Origin: Puffinus mauretanicus
Lineage: Eukaryota; Chordata; Aves; Procellariiformes; Procellariidae
Length of the DNA: 64,000 bases
NCBI GenBank assembly: GCA_023333565.1
Contig: JAJKFH010003762.1
Coordinates: 3,038,001 to 3,102,000, forward strand
Direction: 5' to 3'
A program made the translations under genes and the position numbers. The notes under the pieces are model-generated. The model did no database searches, was not told where the DNA came from, and worked only from the letters and a program-made list of their open reading frames with translations. Numbering within the stretch: position 1 is the stretch's first letter; every line of letters begins with the position of its first letter. Below, piece by piece: positions 50,981 through 61,034 of this stretch.

Positions 50981-53362
50981 CCAGCTTTTCATCCACCAGT
51001 ACCCCCACGTCCTTCTTGGCAGGGCTGCTCTCAATCCCTTCATTCCCCAGCCTGTATTGATACCAGGGCTTGCCCCTACCCAGGTGCAGGACCTTGCACT
51101 TGGCCTTGTTGAACCTCATGAGGTTCACATGGGCCCACTTCTTGAGAGCTTGTCCAGGTCCCTCTGGATGGCATCCGATCCCTCACGCGTGTCAACTGCA
51201 CCACTCAGCTTGGTGTTGTCTGCAAACTTGCTGAGGGTGCACTTAATCCCACTGTCTATGTCATTGATGAAGATATTAAGCAGTACCGATCCCAGTACGG
51301 ACCCATGTGGGACACCACTCATCACCGATCTCCGTCTGGACATTGAGCCATTGACCACTGCCCTCTGGATGCGTCCATCCAACAATTCCTCACCCACTGA
51401 ACAGTCCAACCATCAAATCCATATCTCTCCTGTTTAGAGAGAAGGATGTTGTGGGGGACTGTGTCAAAGGCCTGATAGAGGTCCAGAGAGATGACATCTG
51501 TAGCCCTTCCCACGTCCACTGATGTAGTCACTCCATCATAGAAAGCCACTAGGTTGGTCAGGCAGGACTTGCCCTTGGTGAAGCCATTCTGGCTGTCTCG
51601 AATCACTTCCCTGTCCTCCATGTGCCTTAGCATAGCTTCCAGGAGGATCTGTTCCATGATCTTCCCAGGCACAGAGGTGACACTGACTGGCCTGTAGTTC
51701 CCCGGATCTTCTTTTTTTCCCTTTTTGAAAATGGGGGCTATGTTTCCCCTTTTCCAGTCAGGGGGAACTTCAGTGGACTTCTCTGATATGATCCATCAAA
51801 TATGACGGATAGTGGCTTGGCAACTTAATCTGCCAGTTCCCTCAGGACCCGTGGATGGATCTCATCAGGTCCCATGGACTTGTGCACCTTCAGGTTCCTT
51901 AGATGATCTCAAACCTGATCTTCTCCTACAGTGGGTGGTTCTTCATTCTCCCAGTCTCTGCCTTTGCCTTCTGTGACTTGGGCGGTGAGGCTTGAGCACT
52001 TGCTGGTGAAGATCGAGGCAAAAAAGTCATTGAGTACCTCAGCCTTATCCATATCACGGGTAACCAGGTCTCCCATTTCATTCTGGAGAGGGCCCACATT
52101 TTCCCTAGTGTTCCTTTTATCCCTGACATACCTATAGAAGCTTTTCTTGTTGCCCTTGACATCCCTGGCCAGATTTAATACTATCAGGGCTTTAGCTTTC
52201 CTAACCTGATCCCTGGCTGCTCGGACAATTTCTCTGTATTCCTCCCAGGCTATGTGTCCATGCTTCCACCCTCTGTAGGCTTCCTTTTTGTGTTTAAGTT
52301 TGTCCAGGAGCTCCTTGTTCATCCATGCAGGCCTCCTGGTGTTTTTGCCTGACTTCCTCTTTGTTGCGATGCATCGCTCCTCAGCTTGGAGGTGATGACC
52401 CTTGAATATTAATCAGCTTTCTTGGGCCCCTCTTCCCTCCAGGGCTTTATCCCATGGTACTCTACCAAGCAGATTCCTGAAGAGGCCAAAGTCTGCTCTC
52501 CTGAACTCCAGGTAGTGAGCTTGCTGTGCGCCCTCCTTGGTGCCCTAAGGATCTTGAACTCCACCATTTCATGGTCACTGCAGCCAAGGCTGCCCTTGAG
52601 CTTCACATCCCCCACCAGCCCCTCCTTGCTGGTGAGAACAAGGTTCAGCATAGCACCTCTCCTCATTGGCTCCTCTACCACTCGGAGAAGGAAGCTAGTG
52701 TCGACGCATTCCAGGAACCTCTGGGATTGCTTATGCCTTGACATGTTGTCCCTCCAACAGATATCAGGGTGGTTGAAGTCCCCCATGATGACAAGGGCTT
52801 GTGAACGTGAGTCTGCTCCTATCTGTCTATAGAGGGCCTCATCTGCTCGGTCTTCCTGGTTGGATGGCCTGTAGCAGACCCCCACTGTAATGTCACTTGT
52901 CCCTGCCCTCCTTTTAACCCTGACTCACAAGCTCTCGGTTGGCTCCTCATCCATCCCCAGGCAGAGCTCCAGGCACTCTGGCTGGTCATTGACACAGAGG
53001 GCGACACCCTCTCTTCGTCTCCCCTGCCTGTCCTTCCTAAAGACCCTGTATCCCTCCATCCCAACACTCCAGTCATAGGAGCCATCCCACCATGTCTTCG
53101 TGCTGCCAATAAGATCGTAGCCCTGCAGGCGTACGAACGTCTCTAACTCCTTTTGTTTATTCCCCACCCTACGTGCGTTTGCATAGAGGCATTTAAGTTT
53201 GGCCCCCGATGAAGCTGTCTTACCGGGTGGAGTTCCTTTGTGCTGCTCTTCAGGCATTCTCCTGCTGACCTGTGATCCTTCTCCAGGCTCTGGGCATCTA
53301 TTGCTGGCCCTGGCATCAAACTGGTAGGAGTGGGATGGATTGAGGTTCCCCTCCCCCAGCAA
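50981..53362 (-). pseudogene. CR1 ORF2 (APE endonuclease + reverse transcriptase), broken
   Basis: Domains in order: N-terminal leader; APE endonuclease (LKCLYANARR near 53180, GDFN near 52770, SDHEMVEF near 52570); linker; reverse transcriptase ([19 protein letters not shown] near 51560, [13 protein letters not shown] near 51480, [10 protein letters not shown], then the catalytic box at 51215-51226). Stops include TGA at 52925-52927 (a Trp codon in the family), TGA near 52425 and TGA at 51909-51911. Frameshifts lie near 52530, between 51909 and 51672, near 51420 and near 51135. Catalytic changes: TETW is STKTW (Lys at 53096-53098) and FADD is FADN (51215-51226). The C-terminal part is absent, replaced by LTR sequence. 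It cannot encode a working enzyme. Confidence 0.92.
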
Positions 53363-53364
53363 CT

Positions 53365-54464
53365 TTAGTTTAAAGCCCTCTTCACCAGCTTGGCAAGCCT
53401 ATGCCCGAAGATGCTCTTCCCCTTCTCTGAGAGATCAACCCCATCAGTCCCCAGTAGACCAGGTTTCTCAAAGCGAGTCGCATGGTCTAAGTAGCCGAAC
53501 CCCTGGCTCTGGCACCAGCCCTGTAACCATTTGTTACAGATTCGGACTGGCTCTTTCAAACCCTTTCCGTTTGACCGGGAGGACTGACGAAAAAACTACC
53601 TGTGCTCCAGAGTCCCTTACCACCGCTCCCAGGGCTCTGTAATCCTTCTTGATAGTCCTCAGACTGCTCCTGGCTGTATCGCTGGTGCCCACGTGAAACA
53701 GCAGCAGCAGCAAATAATAGTCCGTGGACTGTACAAGGCTTGGGAGCCTCTCAGTGACATCCCTGATACGAACCCCCGGTAAGCAGCACACCTCTCTAGA
53801 GAGTGCGTCCGGTCGGCAAATGGGTGCCTCTGAACCTCTCAGAAGATTGTCACCTACTACTATCACCCATCGCCTTTTCTTAGTTGTGCTGGTTGTTATA
53901 CGGGGGCAGATCGGGCTGCCTTACTCAGCTCCAGCGCCTCTCCTGGTGTGGTGGGTCTTTCCTCTTCAGCCTGCAGAGCGGTGAAGCGGTTCTGCAAGGG
54001 CACCTCAGGCTTTGGGGGAAGCCTCTTCCTCCTGCTGGTCCTTGCCGTTGCAACCGTCCATTCTTCTGCATTATTGGCCCCCCTCCCTTCTGTGTGTGCC
54101 GGTGGGGGAGGGAGTTTTTGGCTGTTTGGCCCATGGGCTGCGGGTCCACTGCAGACTGTGCTTGGAACCAGCTATCTAACTCCTTCTCTGCCTCCCTGAT
54201 GTTACCCATCCTTCTCACCGCCTCCTGCAGCTCAGCCACCTGCTGCAGGAGGTCCTCCACCTGGGCACACCTTTTGCAGGCAGGTCTGCCGCCTGTCCCT
54301 GCCCCAGGGGAGAGGTCTAGGCACCTCCTGAAGTCTGAGATCTGCACTGCAGCCTCTCCCTTCAGCAGCTCCGTCTGTGTGGAGGCATCGGCCACCGCTG
54401 GGGTGGGTGGTGCCGACCCCCCAGCCGGAGCTGCAGCCTTTGCTCGCAGACGAGTGCCCGCCAT
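53365..54464 (-). pseudogene. CR1 ORF1 (coiled coil + SGNH esterase-like), broken
   Basis: Starts at ATG 54464 (MAGTRLRAKA...). It has a Pro/Ala-rich N-terminus, a CKRC pair at residues 63-66 and a heptad-like segment at about 70-98 (VEDLLQQVAELQEAVRRM). After a frameshift and an in-frame TAA at 53921-53923 comes the esterase-like domain (WVIVVGDNLLRG, then LLFHVGTSDTARSS). A second frameshift near 53560 precedes the end (LLGTDGVDLSEKGK ... VKRALN). In CR1 ORF1 this domain is an SGNH hydrolase. Its block I Ser, block III Asn and block V His all appear substituted here (GDN, GTSD, DGVD). ORF1 stops only a few bases before the ORF2 frame opens, the usual CR1 order. Confidence 0.88.
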
Positions 54465-54915
54465 TCTGCCTTGAGGGTCGGGTAGGATGAGTGCCCTGGA
54501 CCTGTGCAGATGGTCACAGCACGGTGGCCGGCTGCTGGGTTATGTGTACGCCGAGTCCCCCACTCGGCCCGTGGAATGCCCCTCCTTCAAAGAGGCGCCC
54601 TCCCGCGCAAACTGCCGCGCCACGCCCTAGCTGCCGCGCCACGCCCTAGCTGCCGTGCCACGCCCTAGCTGCCGCGCCACGCCCTGTTTGCCCGTCCTGG
54701 TCGCAGCGCTCCCTGGGGCTGCCTTTAGTGGGAGTGGGGGGTGGCCGCCGTTACTCCTGGCCCCCCCTACGCCTCGTCAGCCGCCCTCGGGAGAGCTGCT
54801 GGCTCCCGGCTGGTCCCTGAGGGTTCCCTGGCTCAGGAAACCCCCCCGTATGCCGCGATCCACCGCTCCGCGGCGGGACGTGCCGGCACCGGAGCTGATC
54901 GCCTCTGTGAGTGTG
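54465..54915 (-). promoter_or_regulatory. CR1 5' UTR, GC/CpG-rich putative internal promoter
   Basis: A strongly GC- and CpG-rich segment directly upstream of the ORF1 start on the minus strand, sharply different from the AT-rich flank beyond ~54920. LINE 5' UTRs act as internal promoters, and this position and composition fit that role. It includes four ~19-bp tandem units (54612-54685). Retention of many CpGs suggests limited decay in this part, in contrast to the broken ORFs. The outer boundary is estimated from the composition change. Confidence 0.75.
54612..54685 (-). repeat. 19-bp tandem repeats in CR1 5' UTR
   Basis: Four consecutive units of CTGCCGCGCCACGCCCTAG (plus-strand reading) start at 54612, 54631, 54650 and 54669, with one C-to-T change in the third and the last unit two bases short. 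Near identity implies recent homogenisation or slippage. Repeated GC boxes like these could bind Sp/KLF-type factors and set promoter strength, by analogy with other LINE 5' UTRs. Confidence 0.9.
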
Positions 54916-57900
54916 AATATCCAGGGAAATGTCTTGGATAGCACAATGGAGAAAGCCTTTATCACAAGGAAACAAGACTAGTGGTTCCTTCAACGTGCAG
55001 ATCGATCTGTTTAATCATTTGCTATACAGTGGAACCTGTGATACAGATTAATCAATTACTTGCTGCCCATGTTCCTATCTGACATGAATATTCCTATTTG
55101 ACTTCCATAGCTGAGTACCCTAGAATAACTAAGACTGACAGTACTTGGGGGACTGCTCTCTTTCTGTGGAAATCCTTTTTTCACACGCACTGGGAGCTGC
55201 GGTTTAAAAAGCACATCAACGTTCTTGCTTTTGGCCTTTAATTCGCTGTATTTCTACCACATATTAGGGCAGGATTAAAACTCTTCCTTCCTTTCTGTAA
55301 TTAAAATGAAGGCCTTGGCTGTTTTTCACCCAGTTTTGTAAGGCTTTCCTGCTTAACACTGTTGTGATTGATAGGAAAGAAATTACTGACAAGTAACAAC
55401 GTAACCAGGTCTACAGTACCAGTATTTTCTGGCACAGCTGTAACAGCCTATGCCAGGAGGGGCTGACTGATGTACCTGTGTCTACAAAAGCCCTACCACT
55501 GCTGGATTTGTTATAGAACAGCTGCTCTTCAACTGCTAGCGATTATGGTGTTCAGGGTGGGTAGTAAGAAACTGTTCCTGCAAAAATTGCTTTTGCTAAC
55601 ACAAGCAGTGTGCACCTTGTATCATACAGTAATGTGAACCTAAACTCTCCTATTCCAGACCTGGCCTTAGGAAAACACAGAAAGCAGATGAGAAGTTAAA
55701 AAGTATTTTTTGTGACACAGTGGAAAAAAAATAAAGTGAATAGCTATTTGAAGTAATCCTTATTTCATATTTTTCTCCAAATATAATCTATGACTTAAAA
55801 CTACTTAACACCATGAGCAGTCCAACTTTTTTTCTTTTGTTGAAGTGCTACTTCTGTTTATGATCTGGAAGCTGTGCAGATCATTCCCTGCCAAAATACA
55901 GAAAGCAACAAATGGGGGGAAAAAAAGCAAATGCAGACTGACTTTCTTCTGACGTTATGCTCAAAATGGTACAGCATTATAGGGTTCTGTCCACAAAAAC
56001 AGGCTAGAACCTCTGGGCTCTGCACTGCGTGAAAGCAGGAAACCTTCTTCCATCTGCTTACAGGCTGTCCTTGACTACTTTTGAGACTACAGTCATCCTC
56101 TCCTCACCTTATTAATTGTCAGGTGAAAAGCTTCACAGGCTGCATTAAGTAACTATCGTGACCTATTACTATTACCATTATTTTGACATCCATACATCTC
56201 TTGTTTTATCTGCTGCAGGTCATCCACAGACAACGCCTGGCTCATGACAGCTCTCTACTCTTCACCTGTCCAACCCCAGCCCCATCTCTAACACACAGTG
56301 TGGACTCTGGTCTCAGTTTCCAGGGCAACCACAAATTCCTCTGTCATTCCTTAAGATTCATCATCTAGGTGCACACTGCTTCCAGAAGCGTGCAGTCCTT
56401 CAGGAAAGGACTTGAGTCCAGTAAGTCCCCCACGCTGCCTGTGAAAGTGTTGCCGTATACCTCCAACAGGTTGTAGGGAAAGAGGTAGGGAGCTTTCCCC
56501 AAAACCTGTGAGAAGCTCGAGTGTTACAACAGCCAGAAGGAAGCCCAGAAGCCGCAGCACAACTACACAAAGTGCTCTCAGGCTTTAATGACTCCCAGCT
56601 GAGCAGTAATGGTAACAGGGTCTCTGCACAGCTATGGACAGGAGTGATTTTGTGTGCGTGTGTGGGAGGAACACCAAAAAAACCCCAAAACCCAACCCAA
56701 TGCTGTTAGCCATCACTGAGTACTTTGTGAGTACAGGGGAAAGGAGGGGTAGAGTTTTCTTAGGGCAGTACCCTCCTATAGGCAAGGCAACCCTACCTTG
56801 CCTGCGTAAGGGAGGAGTCTCTCAATACACCTGAGCAGCAATTCACTGTATATACTTTTGTCACTAAGAAAGCAGCATCAGCAATGGGATAAGCACAGGT
56901 TAGAGATGACCCCAGTGATACCTGTGCAGCGTCAGTATTTGCTAAAACACTGTCTAACGCTGTCCTCATAACATACTTGTGAAGGGTGAGAGAAGACACA
57001 GCTAGCACTAAACCAGCAGTATGGTACGCAGTATTATAAGAGAGAACATCAAATACATCACTAAAGCTTTCAGAGGTTTGCAGCATTTCAGACTTCTCTT
57101 TCTTTAACTCCTTGTCTTCCCTAATACAGGCATGTTTTGCACTTAGATCTTACTGATCTGGCCTGAAGGCTGGGAAGAAGTGACACACTCCACCTCAGAG
57201 CTGAATTGACAGTAGTAGAGAAATTAACAGTTTCTCTGCTCACTACCAGAGTGGACTATATATTTTCTCATGTCTAAATGCGCAACAGATACTGCCATGA
57301 AAACTTGGGATAACAATTGCACGGTTCTGTGAAAGTCATTCTGTGGAGGAACGCTACATCATAAAAGTCAAAAACATTCCTACCGAAAGATGCAAAACCT
57401 TAATTAAAAAGTGTGCTGTCTCTCAGGAGATGCTGGACAAGGCACCGGGATTACTACCAGTGAATATCCCTGACAGGACTTGCTCTTAAGTGTCTAAGAG
57501 CTGGTGATTGTCATTTCTGTCCTCATCCCCACAGGAAGGAAATATGGGTGCATCATATATGAAGGATTGTCAGCGCACTCTCGTTATGGCCACGGCAAAG
57601 ACCGTCCGGGAAGGAGAGCCTATCGTCTTGTTGTCTTGCACACTGTCCACAGTTTTGATGTAGGGAGAAAAAAAAACAATTTTTTTTTTTCATGAAGAAG
57701 TCATATGGGTTGTTCTCAGTACCGCTGAGTTATATGAGGTCTTTCACAAGGGAAAAATCGGGAGAGGGAAGACGGAAAAAAAAGTCAAGGTTCCTAACCT
57801 GAAGCATTAGTGGTGTGAGGCCCAGCCTTGCGCTGGGACACAGCCTCCATAAATGAGATCCCCACGTGTTCCCTCTATAGAAGTAAGCTATGTGTAACTA

Positions 57901-60129
57901 GATGTGTAACTAAGAAACCACAACAACATTCAAAGGTAATACCAAAGCTCATAATAAATTGCTTTGAAACAGCAGTAATCTGGGACGCTATTAGAAAACA
58001 GGCAAGGCTTGCTCTCCTCTGCAGGATGTGGCAGAAATAGCAGAGCTGCGTGATCTCCCCATATTCCTACTAAGTGACAATAACTGCAATTAATGCACAG
58101 GATGCTGTCTGTGTAGGTGACACTGCGCTGTAATGCTGTGGAGGAGGATGCTCCCACCTTTCAAACAGTTGCTTATAGGAATGGAAATTAATTGTCTAAC
58201 ACTGAAGAAAGCTAAATGACAAGATCAAAGATCACTAGCTTGTTTTTTTTTAAAGAAAAATAAGTTTTTATAACTAGTCACCTAGCATCAGGACTTTGAA
58301 CTGTTTGCTTCTGCGACTAACGACCTTCTCAAGGTGAAAATCTATTAGGAGAAAGACGTGGTAGCAGGGCAGGAGGGCCGGTGGAGCAGACCGGGAAGTC
58401 AATGGCGCTGCCTGCACCCCAGTCTCTGGGGAAGCTGGTGGTCTAGAACTTCTCCCTGCTACTGGGGGAGTCCTCTTCAAAAGCGTCTGCGGTGCTTGAG
58501 ACAGCTCGGCAGCCCTGGGTGATCTCAGTGTACAACGCACTCTTGAGGGCTACGTTCCCAGTCAGCTGCAGAGGTGAATTTGTTTGAAAAATATTAAGGA
58601 TGTTAATTAATGGAATTAACCCTTTTAAGATGGACGATCTTGGATCCAGACGCCTCTGAGCCAGAAAGGTTGTTGTGAAAGTGGTCTCTTTGCTCAGTGG
58701 TGGATTTTTGATGTAACATTCATAAACTTTCTCCTCCCAGCAACATGACTCTCAGCATGATGGCTGCGTTCTCCGGGCCACAGGGCTCAGTGGTGCAAAG
58801 GGAGCAGGAATCTGTAAGACTGATCTCCTGGATACTGGCCCGAACAAACGGCTTCTTTTGCCACTTCCTAATGAAAACGATCGGTCCAGTAGATGCTAGG
58901 TGGAAACTCTAGCAAAGAGGCTTAAGGAAGAAAAATCTACTTTTCATATTAGTATCTCTAATCTTGTGTAGCTGGAGTATCTAGATCACCAGAAGCTGAG
59001 CTTCCATAAAAGGAACAAAGCATTAGATATAAGTATATAATTTTAAGAAAAAAATTACTTATAAGTATGTAAACCATAAGAAGCTCCTTACTGGCTCAAA
59101 GCAAAGGTCAATCTAATCTCCAATCTTGTAGGGATACTGGCGCACACAGGGGCTGGTTTAAGTGATAATTTCCACACTATGGTTTGCAATTTGGTTGAAC
59201 TGGTCCCTTCAGCTTTTTTGGATGAGTACCATTTTCCTTAATAGAGCACTTACTAGTTTTTCAAGATTTTTTAAAAACCTTCTACAGACCCACTTTGAGA
59301 TAGGTCCTTCAATTCATTTCTCCCAGAGTTCAGCTTTGGTTTGGGAGCCTGCGTGACTGCCACTGCAGAGACAAGTGGCAAATAATTCATGTAACATTTC
59401 TGAGAGTTTTATTGTCACCAAGAACTTATCTTCTCTCAGATCTGGGATTCACCCCACTGACTTTCTGACAGACTTCCTGCTCCTGAAACATTTGAAAAAG
59501 GTTTTATTATTAACTTTTATTCCTTTAATGAGTTCCTTTAATAAGTTTCTCCTCAATAAATTGACATGCCTTCCTGAGGTTTAACATTTAACTTGTCAGG
59601 ATTTATGCACTTCTCCTTTTTTGGACGTGATTTGTCATTTCTGAAGGGTATCTTTTTACCTGTAGCCACCTTTCCTCTGCTTCCTGAGCTCTCTTCTGAG
59701 CCTTCTTGCCGGCGGTAGACTTCAACAGCAGGTATAACTTCTGAATGTCTCGTCTGGTGTCACTAAACACATCTCCTGATTGCAAGCATTTTACTCTTTC
59801 TTTGCTCCACCTTTCACTGACCTTTTATCTATCTATCTCCCTCATTTTATGTAATGTCCAAATATTAGATTTGGGAGTGTTTCCCACCTCCTGTGACAGT
59901 GCTGAATTTGAATACAGTGCAGTCATTATTACATATATTGGAGTGTGGCTTGCTGGTGGTCAGACCTTCAACATGATCCTGTGCACTACTCGAGGCATAA
60001 ATTAGGACAGGCTGCTCCTGTCATGAGATATCTCACAAGTATCTCCAAAAAGCCTCCACACAGGGTGTCTAAGAGCCGCACGGACACTGGATATCTGCCT
60101 TCGTTCGCTTCTGTGCAAAACAGTGCCTG
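54916..60129. other. Non-coding DNA between two CR1 copies
   Basis: Mixed-composition sequence with no recognisable exon, RNA gene or further transposon. It separates two CR1 copies in opposite orientation. Open frames such as 54655-54981 begin inside the CR1 5' UTR and are by-products of its GC content. A few short homopolymers (for example near 57670-57690) are present. Confidence 0.6.
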
Positions 60130-60132
60130 CAA

Positions 60133-60938
60133 ACGCTCAGCAAGTTTGCAGATGACACCAAGCTGAGTGGTGCAGTTGACACGCCTGAGGGATCGGATGC
60201 CATCCAGAGGGACCTAGACAAGCTTGAGAAGTGGGCCCGTGTGAACCTCATGAGGTTCAACAAGGCCAAGCGCAAGGTCCTGCACCTGGGTTGGGGCAAC
60301 CCCCGGTATCAATACAGGCTGGGGAATGAGAGCAGCCCTGCCGAGAAGGACGTGGGGGTACTGGTGGATGAAAAGCTGGACATGAGCCAGCAAAGTGCGC
60401 TCGCAGCCCAGAAGGCCAACCGTATCCTGGGCTGCATCAAAAGAAGCGTGGCCAGCAGGTCGAGGGAGGTGATTCTCCCCCTCTACTCTGCTCTGGTGAG
60501 ACCCCACCTGGAGTCCTGCGTCCAGCTCTGGAGCCCTCAGCACAAGAAAGACATGGACCTGTTGGAGCAGGTCCAGAGGAGGGCCACAAAAATGATCAGG
60601 GGGATGGAACACTCTCCTATGCAGAAAGGCTGAGAGAGTTGGGGTTGTTCAGCCTGGAGAAGAGAAGGCTTCAGGGACACCTTAGTGTAGCTTTTCAGTA
60701 TTTAAAGGGGGCTTAAAAGAAAGATGGGGACAAACTTTTTAGCAGGGTCTGTTGCAACAAGACAAGGGGGAATGGTTTTAAACTAAAAGAGGGTAGATTT
60801 AGACTAGGTATAAGGAAGAACTTTTTTACAATGAGGATGGTGAAACACTGGAACAGTTTGCCCAGAGAGGTGGTAGATGCCCCATCCCTGGAAACATTCA
60901 AGGTCAGGTTGGATGGGGCTCTGAGCAACCTGATCTAG
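60133..60938 (+). pseudogene. CR1 ORF2 C-terminal fragment (reverse transcriptase end)
   Basis: The frame opens inside the reverse transcriptase with [12 protein letters not shown]; the catalytic FADD box at 60145-60156 is intact, unlike copy A. It continues through [19 protein letters not shown], the [13 protein letters not shown] block and [17 protein letters not shown] one-base deletion near 60611 then shifts the frame and gives a stop at 60631-60633. In the shifted frame the family C-terminus continues ([14 protein letters not shown] ... HWNSLPREVVDAPSLETFK) to a natural TAG at 60936-60938. Relative to copy A it also lacks 9 nt (three codons) near 60330. It has no upstream domains and cannot be functional. 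Confidence 0.92.
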
Positions 60939-60979
60939 TTGAAGATGTCCCTGCCCATGACAGGGGGGTTGGACTAGAT

Positions 60980-61033
60980 GACCTATAAAGGTCCCTTCCA
61001 ATCCGAACTATTCTATGATTATATGATTCTATG
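60980..61033 (+). other. CR1 3' hairpin and octamer tail
   Basis: GACCT at 60980-60984, loop ATAA, and AGGTC at 60989-60993 form a perfect 5-bp stem. Three 8-bp units follow: ATTCTATG (61010-61017), ATTATATG (61018-61025) and ATTCTATG (61026-61033). In CR1-type LINEs the 3' hairpin region is the site recognised by the element's reverse transcriptase, and the short octamer repeat replaces a poly(A) tail. Its presence defines the true end of copy B. Confidence 0.9.
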
Positions 61034-61034
61034 A

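Larger units (their letters stand above)
50981..54915 (-). mobile_element. CR1 LINE, nearly complete 5' side, 3' end lost (copy A)
   Basis: About 3.9 kb of a CR1 retrotransposon on the minus strand, in order: 5' UTR (54465 to ~54915), ORF1 (53365-54464) and ORF2 (53362 to the junction at ~50980). Recognition rests on the ORF2 endonuclease and reverse-transcriptase motifs and the ORF1 esterase-like block. CR1 copies are usually strongly 5'-truncated, so one keeping ORF1 and the 5' UTR is rare. Here the opposite end is missing: the last ~650 bp (end of ORF2, 3' UTR, hairpin, octamer tail) are replaced by an LTR end. Both ORFs are broken. The 5' boundary is approximate, as sequence beyond ~54915 returns to AT-rich DNA. 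Confidence 0.92.
60130..61034 (+). mobile_element. CR1 LINE, 5'-truncated with intact 3' end (copy B)
   Basis: About 0.9 kb of CR1 on the plus strand, beginning inside the reverse-transcriptase domain (homology starts near 60133) and running through the end of ORF2, the 3' UTR, the terminal hairpin and three octamer units. This is the classic product of incomplete target-primed reverse transcription. It overlaps copy A by ~250 bp (60134-60379 against 50979-51235, inverted) and continues past the point where copy A breaks off. The overlap shows roughly fifteen substitutions by eye plus small indels, so the copies are related but not a recent duplication of each other. Confidence 0.95.

Noticed and set aside
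51057..51437. Plus-strand open frames across CR1 copy A (also 52422-52832, 53884-54474)
   Set aside because: They are antisense shadows of CR1 ORF2 and ORF1, kept open by the conserved coding sequence on the minus strand.
54655..54981. 108-codon plus-strand frame starting in the CR1 5' UTR
   Set aside because: It arises from the GC-rich 5' UTR and its 19-bp repeats and runs into unrelated flanking DNA.
60214..60612. 132-codon minus-strand frame over CR1 copy B
   Set aside because: It is antisense to the recognised ORF2 fragment.
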